Made by a program: the position numbers and the translations under genes
Shown here: piece by piece, positions 19,104-27,046 of the stretch
How positions within the stretch are numbered: position 1 is the first letter of the stretch
Layout of the letters: the number at the start of each line of letters is the position of its first letter
The notes under the pieces: generated by a model
Database searches by the model: none
The model's input: the letters and a program-made list of their open reading frames with translations, nothing else
Told to the model about the DNA's origin: nothing
Assembly: GCA_900770335.1 (NCBI GenBank)
Contig: CAAGKD010000105.1
Span: 1-64,000, forward strand
Length of the DNA stretch: 64,000 bases
Direction: 5' to 3'
Origin: an uncultured Sutterella sp.
Lineage (GTDB): Bacteria; Pseudomonadota; Gammaproteobacteria; Burkholderiales; Burkholderiaceae_F

Positions 19104-19224
19104 AATTCACTCCTATTTCAAGTAAGGTTCGACAGAGCCATTGATTCTACAGGCCGGGTTTTCACTCATCGTCGGAAAGCCGAAAAAATCTTTGCGTTTC
19201 CGATCCGATCGAGGTCAAATGAGC

Positions 19225-20331
19225 TCAGACCTCGTCCTCGGGAAGCTCCACCTCGCCGCGCAGGACGCGGCTGATCGCCGACATTCCGAACCCGCGCGTG
19301 AGCAGGTACCGGGTCATCTTCTCGCGTTCCCTCCAGTTTTCCGGCGGCTCGCTCCAGCGGCGCCGCCACATCCTCAGGGCGCGGACGTCCTCGGACTCCT
19401 CGACCGTCTCGAGCGCCGCATCGATGCGCTCCTCGGAGACGCCGCTCATGCGAAGCTCGCGCCTCAGCCGATAGTCGCCCATGCGGCCCGCGGCGGCCCT
19501 CACCTTCGCCTCGGCGTAGCGCTCGTCGGAAAGAAGCCCCAGGCTCTCGAGCCGGTCGAGGGTCTCGGTCACCTGCTCGCGGGTCTCCCCCTCGGCGAGG
19601 TTCTGCGCAAGCTTGCGGCCGAGGTCGCGGCGCGAATACTCGCGCCGCGAGAGCGCGTCGATCGCGCGCGTGAGAATGCTCTTCGCGGGCCGGCGCCGGC
19701 CGTCGGAGGCGCGGCGCCGGCGGCGCTCGCGCTCGAAGACGCCCGAATCGGCGCAGGAGTCGCGGTCGACCTCGACGACCGTTCCGTCCTCGCGCAGGAC
19801 GTTGAAGGCCTCGGCATCCCCGGGCGTGCGGATGATCCGCGCGCCGCCCCAATCCTCGGAGCACTCGACGAAGGACTCGGGCGCCTCCGCCTTCGGCGCA
19901 TCCCCTGAGCCCGAGGCCTTGCGCGGCTTCGCCGGCTTCACCGTCTTCACTGCCTTCACGACCCTCCGGGGCTTCGCTCGCTCGGCCGGAGCGATCTCTT
20001 GGAAGAGCGATCCGTCCGGCTCCGGGGATGCCGCCGGAGCGGGAGGTTCGGCGCGCTCCGCACGGACGGCCGCCCCCCCGGTCCGGGCCGGCCTCAAGGC
20101 CTTCGCCGCCGCGGCGCGGGCCTCACCCCAGGGATCGGCGACAGGCGTCCGGGAAACCGGCGCCGCGCCGCTGAGCGGCGCCGGCGCGAACACGGGCTCG
20201 AGGCCGAGCGCCTCCTCCAAGTCACCGAAGAGCGACGCCTCCGACGTCTCCAAGGCCGCCGCGGGTGCGGAGGCGTCGGTCTGACCGGCCTGCGCGGGCT
20301 CGAGATCGTCCTCGTCAAACAGGATTTCCAC
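19225..20331 (-). CDS. recX: Regulatory protein RecX with a long N-terminal extension
   Basis: RecX caps and inhibits RecA filaments. The RecX repeat region spans about residues 215-365: RAIDALSRREYSRRDLGRKL, then LDRLESLGLLSDERYAEAKV, RLRRELRMSGVSEERIDAAL and RYLLTRGFGMSAISRVL. The protein is 368 residues, more than twice the usual 150-160. The first 210 or so residues are Ala/Pro/Glu/Lys-rich, apparently disordered and end in a basic run (RERRRRRASDGRRRP). The GTG start at 20331 follows GAGGAG at good spacing; no internal ATG exists before the RecX domain. It lies 99 bases downstream of recA with a hairpin between them, the usual arrangement for attenuated recX expression. Confidence 0.88.
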   Translation of the reverse strand: MEILFDEDDLEPAQAGQTDASAPAAALETSEASLFGDLEEALGLEPVFAPAPLSGAAPVSRTPVADPWGEARAAAAKALRPARTGGAAVRAERAEPPAPAASPEPDGSLFQEIAPAERAKPRRVVKAVKTVKPAKPRKASGSGDAPKAEAPESFVECSEDWGGARIIRTPGDAEAFNVLREDGTVVEVDRDSCADSGVFERERRRRRASDGRRRPAKSILTRAIDALSRREYSRRDLGRKLAQNLAEGETREQVTETLDRLESLGLLSDERYAEAKVRAAAGRMGDYRLRRELRMSGVSEERIDAALETVEESEDVRALRMWRRRWSEPPENWREREKMTRYLLTRGFGMSAISRVLRGEVELPEDEV

Positions 20332-20360
20332 GATTGCGTCTCCTCGGTATCCTCAGCGTG

Positions 20361-20399
20361 ACGCAGGGCCTCCGCCCGAAAAGAGCGGAAGCCCTGCGC
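20361..20399 (-). terminator. Hairpin between recA and recX, probable attenuator
   Basis: On the minus strand GCAGGGC..CCGC pairs with GCGG..GCCCTGC around an eight- to ten-base loop. It lacks a T-run, so it may be a weak terminator that lets some recA transcripts continue into recX, as in the known recA-recX arrangement of other proteobacteria. Confidence 0.55.
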
Positions 20400-20430
20400 A
20401 TCAAGTCTTGTGCTTCAGCAATCCGACCGG

Positions 20431-21594
20431 TCACAGATCGACGTCGGCGTCGACCTCCGTGTCGATGACGTCGATGTCCTCGTCGCCTTCGTCAGCGTTG
20501 CGGACCGTGCCTTCGTCGAGCTGGGCCATGTCCTCGTCGTCAACCGCAGTGATGCTCGAGAGGTGCACGCCCTTGAGCTCGCGGATCTTCTGCTCGATCT
20601 CCTTCTGCAGCTCCGGATCGTCCTTGAGGCGGTCGCGGGTCTTCTCCTTGCCCTGCCCGAGGCGCTGGCCGTTGTAGGAGTACCAGGAGCCCGTCTTCTC
20701 GATTACGTTGAGCTCGGTACCGATGTCGATGAGCTCGCCCAGGCGCGAGATGCCCTGGCCGTAGAGAATGTCGAACTTCACCTGCTTGAACGGAGGCGCG
20801 ACCTTGTTCTTGACGACCTTGACCTTGGTCTCGTTGCCGATCATCTCGTCGCCCTTCTTGATCGCGCCGACGCGGCGGATGTCAAGGCGAACGGAGCTGT
20901 AGAACTTGAGCGCGTTGCCGCCGGCGGTGGTCTCGGGGTTGCCGTAGCCGCCGATCTTCATGCGGATCTGGTTGATGAAGATGACGATGCACTTCGTGCG
21001 GGCGATGTTCGTCGTCATCTTGCGCAGAGCCTGGGACATGAGGCGCGCCTGCAGGCCCGGGAGCGACTCGCCCATGATTCCCTCGATCTCGTTCTTCGGC
21101 GTGAGGGCGGCGACCGAGTCGACGACGATGAGGTCGACCGAGCCTGAGCGCACGAGCGCGTCGACGATCTCAAGGGCCTGCTCGCCCGTGTCGGGCTGCG
21201 AGAGCAGCAGGTCGGGCATGTTGACGCCGAGGCGCTGCGCATAGCCCACGTCAAGGGCGTGCTCCGCGTCGATGAAGGCGCAGGTTCCGCCGAGCTTCTG
21301 CATCTCCGCGACGCACTGCAGCGAGAGCGTCGTCTTGCCGGAGGACTCCGGCCCGAAGATCTCGATGATGCGGCCCTTGGGCAGGCCGCCGACGCCGAGC
21401 GCGAGGTCAAGCGAGAGCGAGCCCGTCGGGCAGACCTCGATGTCCTCCTGCTTGATGGAGTCGTCCATGCGCATGATGGCGCCCTTGCCGAACTGCTTCT
21501 CGATCGAGGCGAGCGCAACCGCAAGCGCCTTCTTGCGCTCTTCGCCTTCCTTTCGTTCCGCGGGCTTCGCGCGCGCCGAGTTCTTCGATGCCAT
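20431..21594 (-). CDS. recA: Recombinase RecA
   Basis: A 387-residue RecA, the DNA-dependent ATPase that catalyses strand exchange and LexA cleavage. Clear motifs include [11 protein letters not shown], Walker [44 protein letters not shown] (Walker B, and loop 1 nearby), and [21 protein letters not shown] (loop 2). The C-terminus ends in a long acidic tail ([18 protein letters not shown]), longer than in E. coli (353 residues). ATG 21594 is preceded by AGAGG at eight bases; the in-frame codon at 21630 upstream is less likely. The promoter region is AT-rich and contains inverted repeats, but no CTGT-N8-ACAG LexA box could be found by eye. Confidence 0.97.
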   Translation of the reverse strand: MASKNSARAKPAERKEGEERKKALAVALASIEKQFGKGAIMRMDDSIKQEDIEVCPTGSLSLDLALGVGGLPKGRIIEIFGPESSGKTTLSLQCVAEMQKLGGTCAFIDAEHALDVGYAQRLGVNMPDLLLSQPDTGEQALEIVDALVRSGSVDLIVVDSVAALTPKNEIEGIMGESLPGLQARLMSQALRKMTTNIARTKCIVIFINQIRMKIGGYGNPETTAGGNALKFYSSVRLDIRRVGAIKKGDEMIGNETKVKVVKNKVAPPFKQVKFDILYGQGISRLGELIDIGTELNVIEKTGSWYSYNGQRLGQGKEKTRDRLKDDPELQKEIEQKIRELKGVHLSSITAVDDEDMAQLDEGTVRNADEGDEDIDVIDTEVDADVDL

Positions 21595-21682
21595 TTCGTG
21601 TACCTCTTCTTCGGTTTCACCCGTCGCCAAAGGAGATCGGAGAGGACGCTGCGCGTCCGTCGTCTCCGGCGGGGATCTCGGC

Positions 21683-21717
21683 GGATCATTTTTTGAAATT
21701 ACTGCACAAAATGATCC
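21683..21717. promoter_or_regulatory. Perfect 10-bp inverted repeat upstream of recA
   Basis: GGATCATTTT (21683-21692) and AAAATGATCC (21708-21717) form perfect arms around a 15-base spacer, 89 bases upstream of the recA start. It may be an operator or a hairpin in the leader of the recA mRNA. It does not resemble the usual LexA site. Confidence 0.5.
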
Positions 21718-21811
21718 ACTAGCTTATTGATTGTTCAATGAAATTTGCGATCCGCGTCTTCTGCGGCAAACGAACAATAGCATCCTTGCGCCGTCTTGTG
21801 CAACGGTCTCT

Positions 21812-21835
21812 TTTGTTAGTGGTTACCCTAACAAA
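21812..21835. promoter_or_regulatory. Inverted repeat TTTGTTAG-N8-CTAACAAA in the recA/tRNA intergenic region
   Basis: Perfect eight-base arms around TGGTTACC, followed on the plus strand by GTAGCTTTTTT. It lies in the 410-base AT-richer gap between recA and the tRNA genes. It could be an operator for a dimeric regulator or a weak terminator; there is no upstream plus-strand gene for it to terminate. Confidence 0.4.
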
Positions 21836-21929
21836 GTAGCTTTTTTGGGGCGCATCTGCACGATGAGGGCGGGCGACGCCGCCGGACGCCCGCGCCGCCG
21901 CCCGCTCCCAGAACGACAATCGCCGGCCC

Positions 21930-21958
21930 TTGACAAGAGGAAAATGCTGAGGCAGAAT
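21930..21958 (+). promoter_or_regulatory. Sigma70-type promoter of the lysine tRNA operon
   Basis: Perfect TTGACA at 21930-21935, a 17-base spacer, and CAGAAT at 21953-21958 (four of six to TATAAT). Transcription would start about 40 bases before the first mature tRNA. Confidence 0.65.
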
Positions 21959-22004
21959 TCTGCTCCTCAAACGAACAAACCTGTGCGGCAGCGACCGACA
22001 CAAT

Positions 22005-22080
22005 GGGTCGTTAGCTCAGCTGGTAGAGCAGCGGACTTTTAATCCGTTGGTCGTGGGTTCGAATCCCGCACGACCCACCA
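22005..22080 (+). tRNA. tRNA-Lys (anticodon UUU)
   Basis: 76 bases including encoded CCA. Acceptor GGGTCGT pairs with ACGACCC; D arm GCTC..GAGC; anticodon loop CTTTTAA with anticodon TTT; T loop GGTTCGAATCC. It decodes AAA/AAG and is an expected substrate of MnmA, encoded at 17160-18248. Confidence 0.97.
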
Positions 22081-22105
22081 CCTCAGGCTTGTTCGGGAAA
22101 AATTC

Positions 22106-22181
22106 GGGAACGTAGCTCAGCTGGTAGAGCAGCGGACTCTTAATCCGTCGGTCCAGGGTTCGAATCCCTGCGTTCCCACCA
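22106..22181 (+). tRNA. tRNA-Lys (anticodon CUU), copy 1
   Basis: 76 bases with encoded CCA. Acceptor GGGAACG pairs with CGTTCCC; anticodon loop CTCTTAA gives CTT, decoding AAG; T loop GGTTCGAATCC. It starts 25 bases after the tRNA-Lys(UUU) gene and is identical to the next tRNA. Confidence 0.97.
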
Positions 22182-22217
22182 AAATTCGATGAAGTTAGGC
22201 GTCCTGCGCTTGTCTTC

Positions 22218-22293
22218 GGGAACGTAGCTCAGCTGGTAGAGCAGCGGACTCTTAATCCGTCGGTCCAGGGTTCGAATCCCTGCGTTCCCACCA
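22218..22293 (+). tRNA. tRNA-Lys (anticodon CUU), copy 2
   Basis: Exact 76-base duplicate of the gene at 22106-22181, separated from it by 36 unrelated bases. Same CTT anticodon and encoded CCA. Tandem duplication, presumably for dosage of an AAG-decoding tRNA in a GC-rich genome. Confidence 0.97.
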
Positions 22294-22297
22294 ATAC

Positions 22298-22334
22298 GAA
22301 AGCTCGTCTTCCTCCGGGAAGGCGAGCTTTTCCT
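22298..22334 (+). terminator. Rho-independent terminator of the tRNA operon
   Basis: AAAGCTCGTCTTCC and GGAAGGCGAGCTTT arms (one G-U pair) around TCCG, followed by TCCTTTTCC. Ends the three-tRNA transcript. Confidence 0.85.
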
Positions 22335-22398
22335 TTTCCCGCCCTTCTCCTCTCCTCCGGCCGCCGCATTCCGGCAGGTAATACCTCAAGGCTCCGGC

Positions 22399-22428
22399 GT
22401 CCGGGCCGCTGCGCGCAGCGGCCCGGAC
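22399..22428. repeat. 30-bp perfect palindrome upstream of metN
   Basis: The 30 bases read identically on both strands (13-bp stem GTCCGGGCCGCTG with CGCG at the centre). It lies 76 bases before metN, with the smaller palindrome AGGTA-A-TACCT at 22376-22386. No T-run follows, so it is not a typical terminator; it may be a leader hairpin or an operator. It does not match a MetJ box. Confidence 0.6.
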
Positions 22429-22504
22429 CGATAGACTCTGCCGATCCTCCCATCCGCCGCCCGGGAATCCCTCGCGCGGCCCAAGAAACCTCCAAACGCG
22501 TCAC

Positions 22505-23548
22505 ATGATCAAGCTTGACAACATCACGCAGACCTACGTCGCTCCCGACGGGACGGTCTTCGAGGCGCTCAAGGACGTCTCCATACACATCCGCCCCGGC
22601 GAGATCTTCGGGATCATCGGCCGCTCGGGCGCGGGCAAGAGCACGCTCGTGCGCTGCATCAACCTGCTCAACCGCCCGACCGAAGGGCGCGTGACCGTCG
22701 ACGGCCGCGAGCTCACCGCGCTCGGCGAGGCCAATCTGCGCGAGGTGCGCCGCTCGATCGGCATGATCTTCCAGCACTTCAACCTGCTCAGCTCCCGCAC
22801 GGTCTACGACAACGTCGCCCTGCCCCTTGAGCTCGTCGGCACGCCCAAGGACGTGATCCGCGCCAAGATCGAGCCGCTCATCCATCTCGTCGGGCTTGAC
22901 GAGCACGTCAACAAGTACCCCTCGCAGCTCTCGGGCGGCCAGAAGCAGCGCGTCGGCATCGCCCGCGCCCTGGCGAACGACCCCAAGGTGCTGCTCTCGG
23001 ACGAGGCCACCTCGGCGCTCGACCCCGAGACGACGACCGCGACGCTCGCGCTCCTCAAGCGCATCAACGAGAAGCTCGGCGTGACGATCGTAATGATCAC
23101 GCACGAGATGAACGTCGTGAAGCAGATCTGCAACCGCGTCGTCGTGATGAACAAGGGCCGCATCGTCGAGCAGGGCGACGTGCTCGACATCTTCGCCCGT
23201 CCCAGGAGCGAAACGACGCGCGCCCTCATCGGCCAGGTCGTCGACAGCACGCTGCCGCAGTCGATCGTCGACGCGGTGAACGCCTCGCGCGAGCGCAACG
23301 GCCGCGAGAACGTGCATCTGCTGCACCTCTCCTTCATCGGCAGCGAAGTGACCGAACCGGTCATCTCGCACGCCTCGCGCGAGTTCGGCATCGACTTCAG
23401 CATTCTGCGCGGCACGGTCGACGACCTGCAGGGCCGCACGCTCGGCACGCTGACGCTCCTGGTGACGGCGCCCGCCGAGAGCTTCCGCCTCGCGGTCGAG
23501 TATCTGCGCGACCGCGGCGTCATCCTCGAGGAGATCACCAATGTCTAG
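22505..23548 (+). CDS. metN: Methionine ABC transporter ATP-binding protein
   Basis: A 347-residue ATPase that powers uptake of D/L-methionine. Motifs are Walker A GRSGAGKST (about residue 39), the Q-loop IFQHFNLL, signature LSGGQKQR (about 141), Walker B plus DEATSALD (about 165) and the H-loop ITHEMNVV. Beyond residue 245 is a C-terminal NIL-type regulatory domain (HLLHLSFIGSEVTEPVIS...), which in MetN senses methionine and causes trans-inhibition. It overlaps metI by eight bases. ATG 22505 is the only sensible start. Confidence 0.93.
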   Translation: MIKLDNITQTYVAPDGTVFEALKDVSIHIRPGEIFGIIGRSGAGKSTLVRCINLLNRPTEGRVTVDGRELTALGEANLREVRRSIGMIFQHFNLLSSRTVYDNVALPLELVGTPKDVIRAKIEPLIHLVGLDEHVNKYPSQLSGGQKQRVGIARALANDPKVLLSDEATSALDPETTTATLALLKRINEKLGVTIVMITHEMNVVKQICNRVVVMNKGRIVEQGDVLDIFARPRSETTRALIGQVVDSTLPQSIVDAVNASRERNGRENVHLLHLSFIGSEVTEPVISHASREFGIDFSILRGTVDDLQGRTLGTLTLLVTAPAESFRLAVEYLRDRGVILEEITNV

Positions 23549-24194
23549 CACGCTCATCGACATGATTTCCGCCTCCTTCCTTGAGACGATCTTCATGGTG
23601 GTCGTCTCGGGAGGCATTGGCTCGTGCCTCGGCATTCCGCTCGGCATCCTCCTCTTCATCACGGACAGGAAGTCGTTCGTTCCGATGCCCAAGCTCCACG
23701 CGCTGCTCGCGACGGTGATCAACGCGACCCGCTCGGTGCCCTTCATCATCCTGCTCGTGGCGATCATTCCGTTCACCCGCCTCGTCGTCGGCTCCTCGAT
23801 CGGCACCGCGGCGGCGATCGTCCCGCTCACGATCTCCGTGTCGCCCTTCATCGCCCGCATCGTCGAGACGAGCCTGCGCGAGGTCGACAAGGGCCTCGTC
23901 GAGGCCGCCCAGGCCATGGGCGCCTCGAACCTGCAGATCGTCTGGAAGGTGCTCCTGCCCGAGGCCCGTCCGGGCATCCTCGCCGGCCTCACCATCGCCG
24001 TCGTGAGCCTGATCGGCTACTCGGCCATGGCGGGCGTCGTCGGCGGCGGCGGACTGGGCGACCTCGGCATCCGCTACGGCTACCAGCGCTTCATGCCCGA
24101 GGTGATGTGGCCCGTGGTCTTCGTGCTGATCGTTCTCGTCCAGGGCCTGCAGTCGCTCGGCGACTGGCTTGTCCGACGGCTCTCGCACCGCTGA
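23541..24194 (+). CDS. metI: Methionine ABC transporter permease
   Basis: A 217-residue inner-membrane permease with five hydrophobic segments. [20 protein letters not shown] and the EAA loop [22 protein letters not shown] (about residues 118-140), then [29 protein letters not shown], are MetI signatures. It couples to MetN, whose gene it overlaps by eight bases. The substrate-binding lipoprotein MetQ, which normally follows, is absent: trmB comes next after a terminator. MetQ must be encoded elsewhere or another binding protein is used. Confidence 0.93.
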   Translation: MSSTLIDMISASFLETIFMVVVSGGIGSCLGIPLGILLFITDRKSFVPMPKLHALLATVINATRSVPFIILLVAIIPFTRLVVGSSIGTAAAIVPLTISVSPFIARIVETSLREVDKGLVEAAQAMGASNLQIVWKVLLPEARPGILAGLTIAVVSLIGYSAMAGVVGGGGLGDLGIRYGYQRFMPEVMWPVVFVLIVLVQGLQSLGDWLVRRLSHR

Positions 24195-24219
24195 TCCGTC
24201 CGGTCCGACGGATTCCCTG

Positions 24220-24258
24220 AAAGGGCGCCCCGCCTCGCGCGGCCGACGCCCTTTCTCT
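24220..24258 (+). terminator. Rho-independent terminator after metI
   Basis: AAAGGGCG and CGCCCTTT arms around an 18-19 base GC-rich loop, then CTCTTTC. Ends the two-gene met operon. Confidence 0.75.
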
Positions 24259-24357
24259 TTCGGGGCGGCCGGCGCTGATTCCGCCCGAAGCGCATTGACT
24301 CGCCCTCGCCCCCAAGCGGATAATCGCGGACTCATTTCCGCACCCGCAGTGAATCAC

Positions 24358-25086
24358 ATGGAAAACGCCGAAAAGAAGGAGCTCACCCCCGAGGAGCTCG
24401 AGGAGCTCAAGAACCGCCACATCCGCAGCTTCGTGATGCGGCGCGGCCACATCTCGAACGCCCAGAAGCGCGCGCTCGAGGAGGCGCTTCCGCGCTACGC
24501 CGTCGAGTACTCCCCGGAGCGGCTGGACTTCACGGCCGCCTTCGGCCGCGAGGCGCCCGTCGTCCTTGAGATCGGCTGCGGCATGGGCGAGACCACCGCG
24601 GCGATCGCCGCCGCGCACCCGGAGATCAACTTCCTCGGCTGCGAGGTGTTCGCCGCCGGCGTCGGCGCGCTCGCCAAGCGCCTTGACGAGGACGCCGTCG
24701 GGAACGTGCGCATCGTCCGGCACGACGCCGTCGAGGTCGTGCGCGACATGATCCCGGAGAACTTCCTCGCGGGCGTGCACATCTACTTCCCCGACCCCTG
24801 GCGCAAGGCCCGCCACCACAAGCGCCGCCTCGTCGCGCAGCCCTTCATCGGAATGCTCGCCTCGCGCATCGCTCCGGGCGGCTACATCCACTGCGCCACG
24901 GACTGGGAGAACTACTCCGAGCAGATGATGGAGGTGCTCTCGGCCGAGCCTCTGCTCAGGAACCTTCACGAGGGCTTCAGCCCCGTGATGGGCAACCCCC
25001 TGTGCGAGCGTCCGCAGACGAAGTTCCAGGCCCGGGGCGAGCGCCTCGGCCACGGCATCTGGGATCTCGTGTTCATCCGCAGGTGA
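24358..25086 (+). CDS. trmB: tRNA (guanine-N7-)-methyltransferase
   Basis: A 242-residue TrmB, which places m7G46 in tRNA variable loops using S-adenosylmethionine. The SAM-binding motif is [13 protein letters not shown] (about residues 68-80), [10 protein letters not shown] follows, and the catalytic signature is [18 protein letters not shown]. The C-terminus [17 protein letters not shown] is typical. ATG 24358 is used; the in-frame GTG 24349, three codons earlier, cannot be excluded because neither has a strong ribosome site. Monocistronic. Confidence 0.95.
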   Translation: MENAEKKELTPEELEELKNRHIRSFVMRRGHISNAQKRALEEALPRYAVEYSPERLDFTAAFGREAPVVLEIGCGMGETTAAIAAAHPEINFLGCEVFAAGVGALAKRLDEDAVGNVRIVRHDAVEVVRDMIPENFLAGVHIYFPDPWRKARHHKRRLVAQPFIGMLASRIAPGGYIHCATDWENYSEQMMEVLSAEPLLRNLHEGFSPVMGNPLCERPQTKFQARGERLGHGIWDLVFIRR

Positions 25087-25118
25087 CCTGCTTCCGGCCG
25101 CCGCGCGCGGCCCGGCGC

Positions 25119-25158
25119 GAGAAGGGCGCGGCCTCCGAAAGGAAGCCGCGCCCTTCTC
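25119..25158. terminator. Rho-independent terminator between trmB and uppP
   Basis: AGAAGGGCGCGGCCTCC and GGAAGCCGCGCCCTTCT arms around GAAA. Converging genes may share it. Confidence 0.8.
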
Positions 25159-25181
25159 GCTTCCGCTTCTCCGCCCGTCCG

Positions 25182-26024
25182 TCAGGCCAGGGCGCTCCAG
25201 TCGACCCAGCCGAAGAGCCAGGTGACGAGGATCACGAGGCCGAAGGCGATACGGTACCAGCCGAAGCCCTTGAAGTCGTGCCGCGCGACAAAGCGCAGCA
25301 GCCAGTGCACGACGGCGAGCGCGCTCACGAACGAAACGGCCGTGCCGAGGGCGAGCTCGGGAAGATTGACCGCGTCAAGGATGTCCCGCGCCTTCCAGAG
25401 GTCGTAGACCGTCGCGCCGAAGATCGTCGGAATGGCGAGAAAGAACGAGAACTCGGTGGCGGCGCGCCGCGAGAGTCCGAGGACCATGCCGCCGATGATG
25501 GTCGCGCCCGACCGGCTCGTGCCCGGGATCATCGCAAGGCACTGCATGAAGCCCACCGCGAGCGCGTCGCGCCAGGTGAGGTCGTCCATCTGCGCGACCC
25601 TCGGAGGCTTGGCGGAGCCTTCCGCACGGCGCTCGACCCAAAGGATGATGAGGCCGCCCGCGACAAGCGCGATCGCCACCGTGACGGGATTGAAGAGGTG
25701 CCGCTTGATGAAGCCCGCGATGAGCACGCCGATCACCGCAGCGGGCAGGAACCCCACAACGGTGTTGACGGCTAGGCGCCGCTCGCGCGGCACGCTGAAA
25801 AGCCCCCGGAGGATCGAAAGGATCCGCGCGCGGTAGTACCAGCACACGGCGAGGATCGCGCCCGATTGGATTGCCACGAGGAACGTGTCGGCGCCGGGCG
25901 ATCCGGCGAACCCGATCAGGTCGCTCGCGATGATGAGGTGTCCCGTCGAGCTGATCGGGAGGAATTCTGTAAGGCCCTCGACGATGCCGAGCACCGTCGT
26001 CTGGAGAATGGTCAGCGGATCCAC
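25182..26024 (-). CDS. uppP: Undecaprenyl-diphosphate phosphatase
   Basis: A 280-residue BacA/UppP protein with about eight membrane segments. It recycles undecaprenyl pyrophosphate to the monophosphate carrier for peptidoglycan and surface polysaccharides. The active-site blocks are [20 protein letters not shown] (residues 11-30) and [23 protein letters not shown] 26024 is preferred because it gives the family start [20 protein letters not shown]; no ATG lies nearby and the frame runs on upstream without homology. Divergent from the YecA-like gene. Confidence 0.93.
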   Translation of the reverse strand: MDPLTILQTTVLGIVEGLTEFLPISSTGHLIIASDLIGFAGSPGADTFLVAIQSGAILAVCWYYRARILSILRGLFSVPRERRLAVNTVVGFLPAAVIGVLIAGFIKRHLFNPVTVAIALVAGGLIILWVERRAEGSAKPPRVAQMDDLTWRDALAVGFMQCLAMIPGTSRSGATIIGGMVLGLSRRAATEFSFFLAIPTIFGATVYDLWKARDILDAVNLPELALGTAVSFVSALAVVHWLLRFVARHDFKGFGWYRIAFGLVILVTWLFGWVDWSALA

Positions 26025-26219
26025 TTGCGTCGCCCTGCCGGATGGTTGCGTGAGACCGCCATTATCCCGGACCCGCGTGAACGCGCCGTCAAAGCGCGCG
26101 CATGCGCCTCTTCCGCGGACACAGACGGATACGAATTGGCCGCCTGCGCTATGATCCTGCGCATCCGAAGGGGCCGCTCCGCGCACCCCGCCACACACCA
26201 GGACCTCCGGGAGACACCC

Positions 26220-26927
26220 ATGAACGAAGACATCCGGCTCATCGACAACGCCGAGATTGAGGAAATGCAGACGCGCATCGAGGCGCTCGGCAACGAGGAC
26301 GCCATGGACGCCGGCGTGCTCGACGGCTACGTCACCGCCTGCGCGCTCAACCCCGCGGCCCCCGCCGAGGAGGATGTCATCCCGTTCATCTTCAGCGAGG
26401 ACGGAGATCCGGAGAAGGTGCCCGCCGACGAGCGCCTGATCGAGCTCATCGGCATGCGCATGCGCGAGATCCGCGCGGCGCTCAACGCCGGCGGCGGACT
26501 CGATCCGGTGATCTTCCCGCTGCTCGATGAGAAGGGCGAGGAGATCACGGGCGAGGAGAGCATCGAGGCCGTCGTGCCCTGGGCCGCCGGCTTCATGATG
26601 GGCGCCGCCCAGTGGCCCGACGATGCGACGGACTCCGAAGAGGCCCAGCGCGCCCTCATTCCGATCGCCGCCCGCATGGCCTCGGACCCCGAGGAGCTCG
26701 CCGACGAGGAGAGCCGCGCCGTCTTCGAGGCCGCCCGCAAGGAATGCCCGCGCGCGAAGGACCTCGCCGAGGCGCTCTATCAGATCGTCGAGAGCGTCTT
26801 CACGTTCAAGACGCTCAACGTCCCGAACGAGCCCGTGCGCCGCGAGTCGCCCCGCATCGGCAGGAACGACCCCTGCCCCTGCGGCAGCGGCAAAAAGTAC
26901 AAGCAGTGCTGCGGCAGGAAGGCCTGA
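26220..26927 (+). CDS. UPF0149/YecA-like protein with C-terminal SEC-C zinc motif
   Basis: A 235-residue protein with a helical UPF0149 (YgfB/YecA) domain over residues 10-185 ([12 protein letters not shown], then [13 protein letters not shown] are the recognisable blocks), a linker, and a C-terminal SEC-C zinc-binding motif, [20 protein letters not shown]. The same [13 protein letters not shown] motif in SecA binds zinc and SecB; in YecA-type proteins it gives ribosome/SecA-associated functions that are still poorly defined. The protein is acidic. ATG 26220 follows GGGAGA. Function beyond metal binding is not shown. Confidence 0.87.
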   Translation: MNEDIRLIDNAEIEEMQTRIEALGNEDAMDAGVLDGYVTACALNPAAPAEEDVIPFIFSEDGDPEKVPADERLIELIGMRMREIRAALNAGGGLDPVIFPLLDEKGEEITGEESIEAVVPWAAGFMMGAAQWPDDATDSEEAQRALIPIAARMASDPEELADEESRAVFEAARKECPRAKDLAEALYQIVESVFTFKTLNVPNEPVRRESPRIGRNDPCPCGSGKKYKQCCGRKA

Positions 26928-26951
26928 CGCCTGACCGGCCCCTCTGACGAC

Positions 26952-26998
26952 GGCGCCCGCGCTTTCCTCTTCGGAAAGGCGGGCGCTTCTCTTTTCCG
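26952..26998 (+). terminator. Rho-independent terminator after the YecA-like gene
   Basis: GGCGCCCGC..TTTCC and GGAAA..GCGGGCGC arms around TCTTC, followed by TTCTCTTTT. A second hairpin at 27002-27038 (TTTCGGCCGC / GCGGCCGAAG) lies just downstream and may serve the converging ettA. Confidence 0.8.
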
Positions 26999-27046
26999 GA
27001 AGCCTTTCGGCCGCCCCGGGCTGGAGCGGCCGAAGGCCTGAGACGG

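Noticed and set aside
19104..19224. yybP-ykoY manganese riboswitch upstream of terC
   Set aside because: The gap is only about 120 bases and no conserved core of that riboswitch is visible.
22106..22293. Assembly duplication of tRNA-Lys(CUU)
   Set aside because: The two copies are followed by different spacer sequences, so a simple duplication error is unlikely; kept as real genes.
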